Shown here: in pieces, positions 5,273-7,106 of the stretch | How the letters are laid out: every line of letters begins with the position of its first letter | Numbering within the stretch: position 1 is the stretch's first letter | Made by a program: the position numbers and the translations under genes | The notes under the pieces: model-generated | Database searches by the model: none | What the model saw: the letters and a program-made list of their open reading frames with translations, nothing else | What the model was told of the DNA's origin: nothing | Origin: Methylovulum sp. | Lineage (GTDB): Bacteria > Pseudomonadota > Gammaproteobacteria > Methylococcales > Methylomonadaceae | Assembly: GCA_004299465.1 (NCBI GenBank) | Contig: SCST01000186.1 | Location: 1-7,106, forward strand | Direction: 5' to 3' | Length of the DNA: 7,106 bases

Positions 5273-6554
5273 AGTCAATCATGATTTTCTTCTTTTGGTG
5301 ATAAGCGTCACGGTAATGCGACGATCCAGGCTCCAATTTATGCGCCTTACGATAAAACGTCAGCGCCTCTTGCTGCCGGTGCGCCTGTTCGCAGGCTTTG
5401 GCCAGCCAATACGCCCAATACGCGCTCTCGGGATTTTCCTGCTGTTTGGCTCTGGCAAGGCGATAGGCTTGTTCGCTGTAAAATTCCATTCTGCCATAGT
5501 CGCCCGCCTGTCGATAGCTTTTTGCCAGCGAAACATTGGCTTGAATATCGTTAGGGTCTTGTTGATAACGCGTTAAGCCTTCGTCGATAGCCGCCTGAAT
5601 AAATTGCTGCGCTTTTTCGTGCTCACCCAACACGTCAAAATTATCGGCGATTTTACGCAAAATAACCGTATTATGCGGCTTTAATTGATTGTACAGCTGC
5701 AGCGTTTCGACAACGCCATAGGTATAATCATGGTCTTCGTAGCGATCGACAAATTTATCATAGCCATTCGCCAAGCGGTGTTCTATCATCTCTCTCTGTG
5801 CGGAATTACCCAGCAGGCTTTGGGTAGTTATAATAACCACTGCGGCCACGACTAAAAAAACACCCAAGCGGGGGGCGATGGCCGCTATCTTCGTTGTACC
5901 ATCCGCCGGCGGCAGGTAATAATACAGCGCGGTGTACGTCATCGCTATCGCGACCAAGAGTTCGGCTATTTCCGCTTCATTAAACGCAAACGGCTCAATT
6001 TCCAGTATCGCCGCCGCCAAAAAATCCGGGATTAACGCCGTGGGTGGTATCGGCAGCCCCCATTTGGCTAGTTTTAATGCCGGGTTGAAGTCGGTCTTTA
6101 ATGCCAGCGGAAAGACAATGCCGTAAGCCACCAAGCCGCAGGCAATTAAATAAGTCAGTAGTGTCTTTGTCCAGACATCCACCGGCCCGGTCAGCAAATT
6201 ATGAATATTGGCTTCGTCCTGATAGCTTTCCCGGTGGAAAAAATCCGGCGTTCCAAAGCCTAGCAAACGTTGCCCCCAGGAAATTTCCTCCATGAATACA
6301 TAAAAACTCGCCGCCGCTAGCATCGTAAAAAACCAGCGATAAGGGCTGTGTTTCCGGCATGCATTCAGCGTCGAAAAAATAAATGTCGCAACGAAAAAAT
6401 ACGTCTGCGCCCATTCACCGTATAAATCCTCATAGGTTCCGTAAATATACAGCTTGGGATAATAAAAAGCAGCGACGGCATAAAAGGCAAGGATGCCGAA
6501 CGTGATCGATACTAAAAAAAGCGCTGTTGCGTAGGAGGCATTGTCTTTCATCAC
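5262..6554 (-). CDS. Multi-pass membrane protein with TPR-like C-terminal tail, unknown function
   Basis: This is a 430-aa protein that I do not recognise by name. Residues 1-245 contain about six or seven hydrophobic segments (roughly 9-31, 50-66, 74-88, 131-150, 172-186, 198-214, 230-245). A conserved-looking polar patch follows the third: MEEISWGQRLLGF (88-100), then PDFF and DEANIHNLL (113-121), rich in Glu, His and Asn, which could bind a metal or form an active site at the membrane face. Residues about 265-425 are soluble and helical with TPR-like repeats (for example DFDVLGEHEKAQQFIQAAID-type and EALTFYRKAHKLEPG units), suited to protein-protein contact. GTG 6554 and the adjacent ATG 6551 are alternative starts. 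It lies 84 bp after the FimT-like gene and overlaps pilE, so a role in pilus assembly or surface export is possible but unproven. Confidence 0.8.
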   Translation of the reverse strand: MMKDNASYATALFLVSITFGILAFYAVAAFYYPKLYIYGTYEDLYGEWAQTYFFVATFIFSTLNACRKHSPYRWFFTMLAAASFYVFMEEISWGQRLLGFGTPDFFHRESYQDEANIHNLLTGPVDVWTKTLLTYLIACGLVAYGIVFPLALKTDFNPALKLAKWGLPIPPTALIPDFLAAAILEIEPFAFNEAEIAELLVAIAMTYTALYYYLPPADGTTKIAAIAPRLGVFLVVAAVVIITTQSLLGNSAQREMIEHRLANGYDKFVDRYEDHDYTYGVVETLQLYNQLKPHNTVILRKIADNFDVLGEHEKAQQFIQAAIDEGLTRYQQDPNDIQANVSLAKSYRQAGDYGRMEFYSEQAYRLARAKQQENPESAYWAYWLAKACEQAHRQQEALTFYRKAHKLEPGSSHYRDAYHQKKKIMIDYED

Positions 6555-6638
6555 TAATCTTACAATAGAGAACGTTTTCAGGCCGATATTCGTAATGCCG
6601 CCAAACTACTTTCAAACTTGCCGGGGAATCATGAAACA

Positions 6639-7106
6639 CTATGGGCACGCAGTCCCATAACTTTCGCCTACCAAGGATGCGGGCGTAGCGACACTGATTC
6701 GGCCTGTATCGGCGATGATGACTCGACGAAAATCAGTATCGCCTGCCGGGGAACAGGTATCAAAATGTCCATTAGCGGTAATGCGCCCATCAGGGCGATA
6801 AACGGCTCGATTAGTAAAAACCCCAGAGGGCCTTATAGAAAAACCGCTGCTGATGGCCTCATAACGCTGAATCTCCGGCTCATTATTGACATCGAAGGCC
6901 TTGTCTGCATTAAGATCGACAAAAATATTCCAACCGTCCTGCCAATTAGCGCCTGTTCTAGCCATAACCACCAGATTATTGCGTTTAATCGCCTCGCTAC
7001 GCGCCAGGCTTAACGCCCCAACAAAGGCGTTAGTCTGCGATGTCAAACGATTGCTGACGATCATGGTCCGCAGGTTCGGTATTCCCATTGCCAAAATGAT
7101 AGCCAT
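6639..7106 (-). CDS. fimT: FimT/GspH-family pseudopilin, N-terminus cut by right edge
   Basis: The visible 155 residues begin inside the hydrophobic N-terminal helix (MAIILAMGIPNLRTM), so the prepilin cleavage site GFTLxE is expected just outside the window and the Met at 7106-7104 is probably internal. The rest is the GspH/FimT domain: FVGALSLARSEAIKRNN, then the W-Q-D-GW-IFVD strand region (NWQDGWNIFVDLNADKAFD), a GRITANG turn, and two cysteines near the C-terminus (TCSPAGD and TACP) that could pair. FimT-type minor pilins prime type IV pilus fibres and in some species bind DNA during natural transformation. It appears to be the first visible gene of the minus-strand pilin group. GspH of a type II secretion system is the alternative, but the PilE-type neighbour favours FimT. 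Confidence 0.85.
   Translation of the reverse strand: MAIILAMGIPNLRTMIVSNRLTSQTNAFVGALSLARSEAIKRNNLVVMARTGANWQDGWNIFVDLNADKAFDVNNEPEIQRYEAISSGFSIRPSGVFTNRAVYRPDGRITANGHFDTCSPAGDTDFRRVIIADTGRISVATPASLVGESYGTACP

Overview
The window looks like chromosomal DNA of a diazotrophic gammaproteobacterium, plausibly a methanotroph of the Methylococcales type. The reasons are a NifE closely resembling Azotobacter-type NifE, a lytic transglycosylase of the MltB family, type IVa-type pilins, a CheB-like chemotaxis regulator, and intergenic palindromes of the kind common in such genomes. The organism is an inference; no marker gene is present.

Layout. 1-392 (minus) holds the N-terminal receiver half of a CheB-like response regulator that runs off the left edge. 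393-682 has no convincing intact gene, only shifting short minus-strand frames, the last of which abuts cheB through TAATG. 683-846 is a 164-bp nested palindromic, MITE-like element. 877-1056 (minus) is a 59-codon fragment that looks like the N-terminus of a reverse transcriptase, ending just beside the MITE-like element. 1133-1822 (plus) encodes a coiled-coil protein with a PD-(D/E)XK nuclease-like C-terminus. 1912-2952 (plus) encodes an MltB-type lipoprotein lytic transglycosylase.

The most informative regulatory stretch is 3044-3220. It has a TGT-N10-ACA NifA-type site, a sigma-54 -24/-12 promoter with correct spacing, and a 73-nt hairpin (32-bp arms, one mismatch) that begins almost exactly at the predicted transcription start. 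These lead into nifE (3221-4609). nifE is not followed by nifN: it meets convergent minus-strand pilin genes across an intergenic region carrying two interleaved inverted repeats (4681-4751).

The right part (minus strand, read right to left) is a pilin group: a FimT/GspH-type pseudopilin cut by the right edge, a 430-aa multi-pass membrane protein with a TPR-like tail and an EEISWGQR motif, and a PilE-type minor pilin whose start overlaps the end of the membrane gene.

No complete new system can be claimed. The most interesting candidates are the 5'-terminal hairpin on the solitary nifE transcript, the membrane-TPR protein embedded between two pilin genes, and the scarred 683-1822 stretch (MITE-like element, RT remnant, nuclease-like gene).
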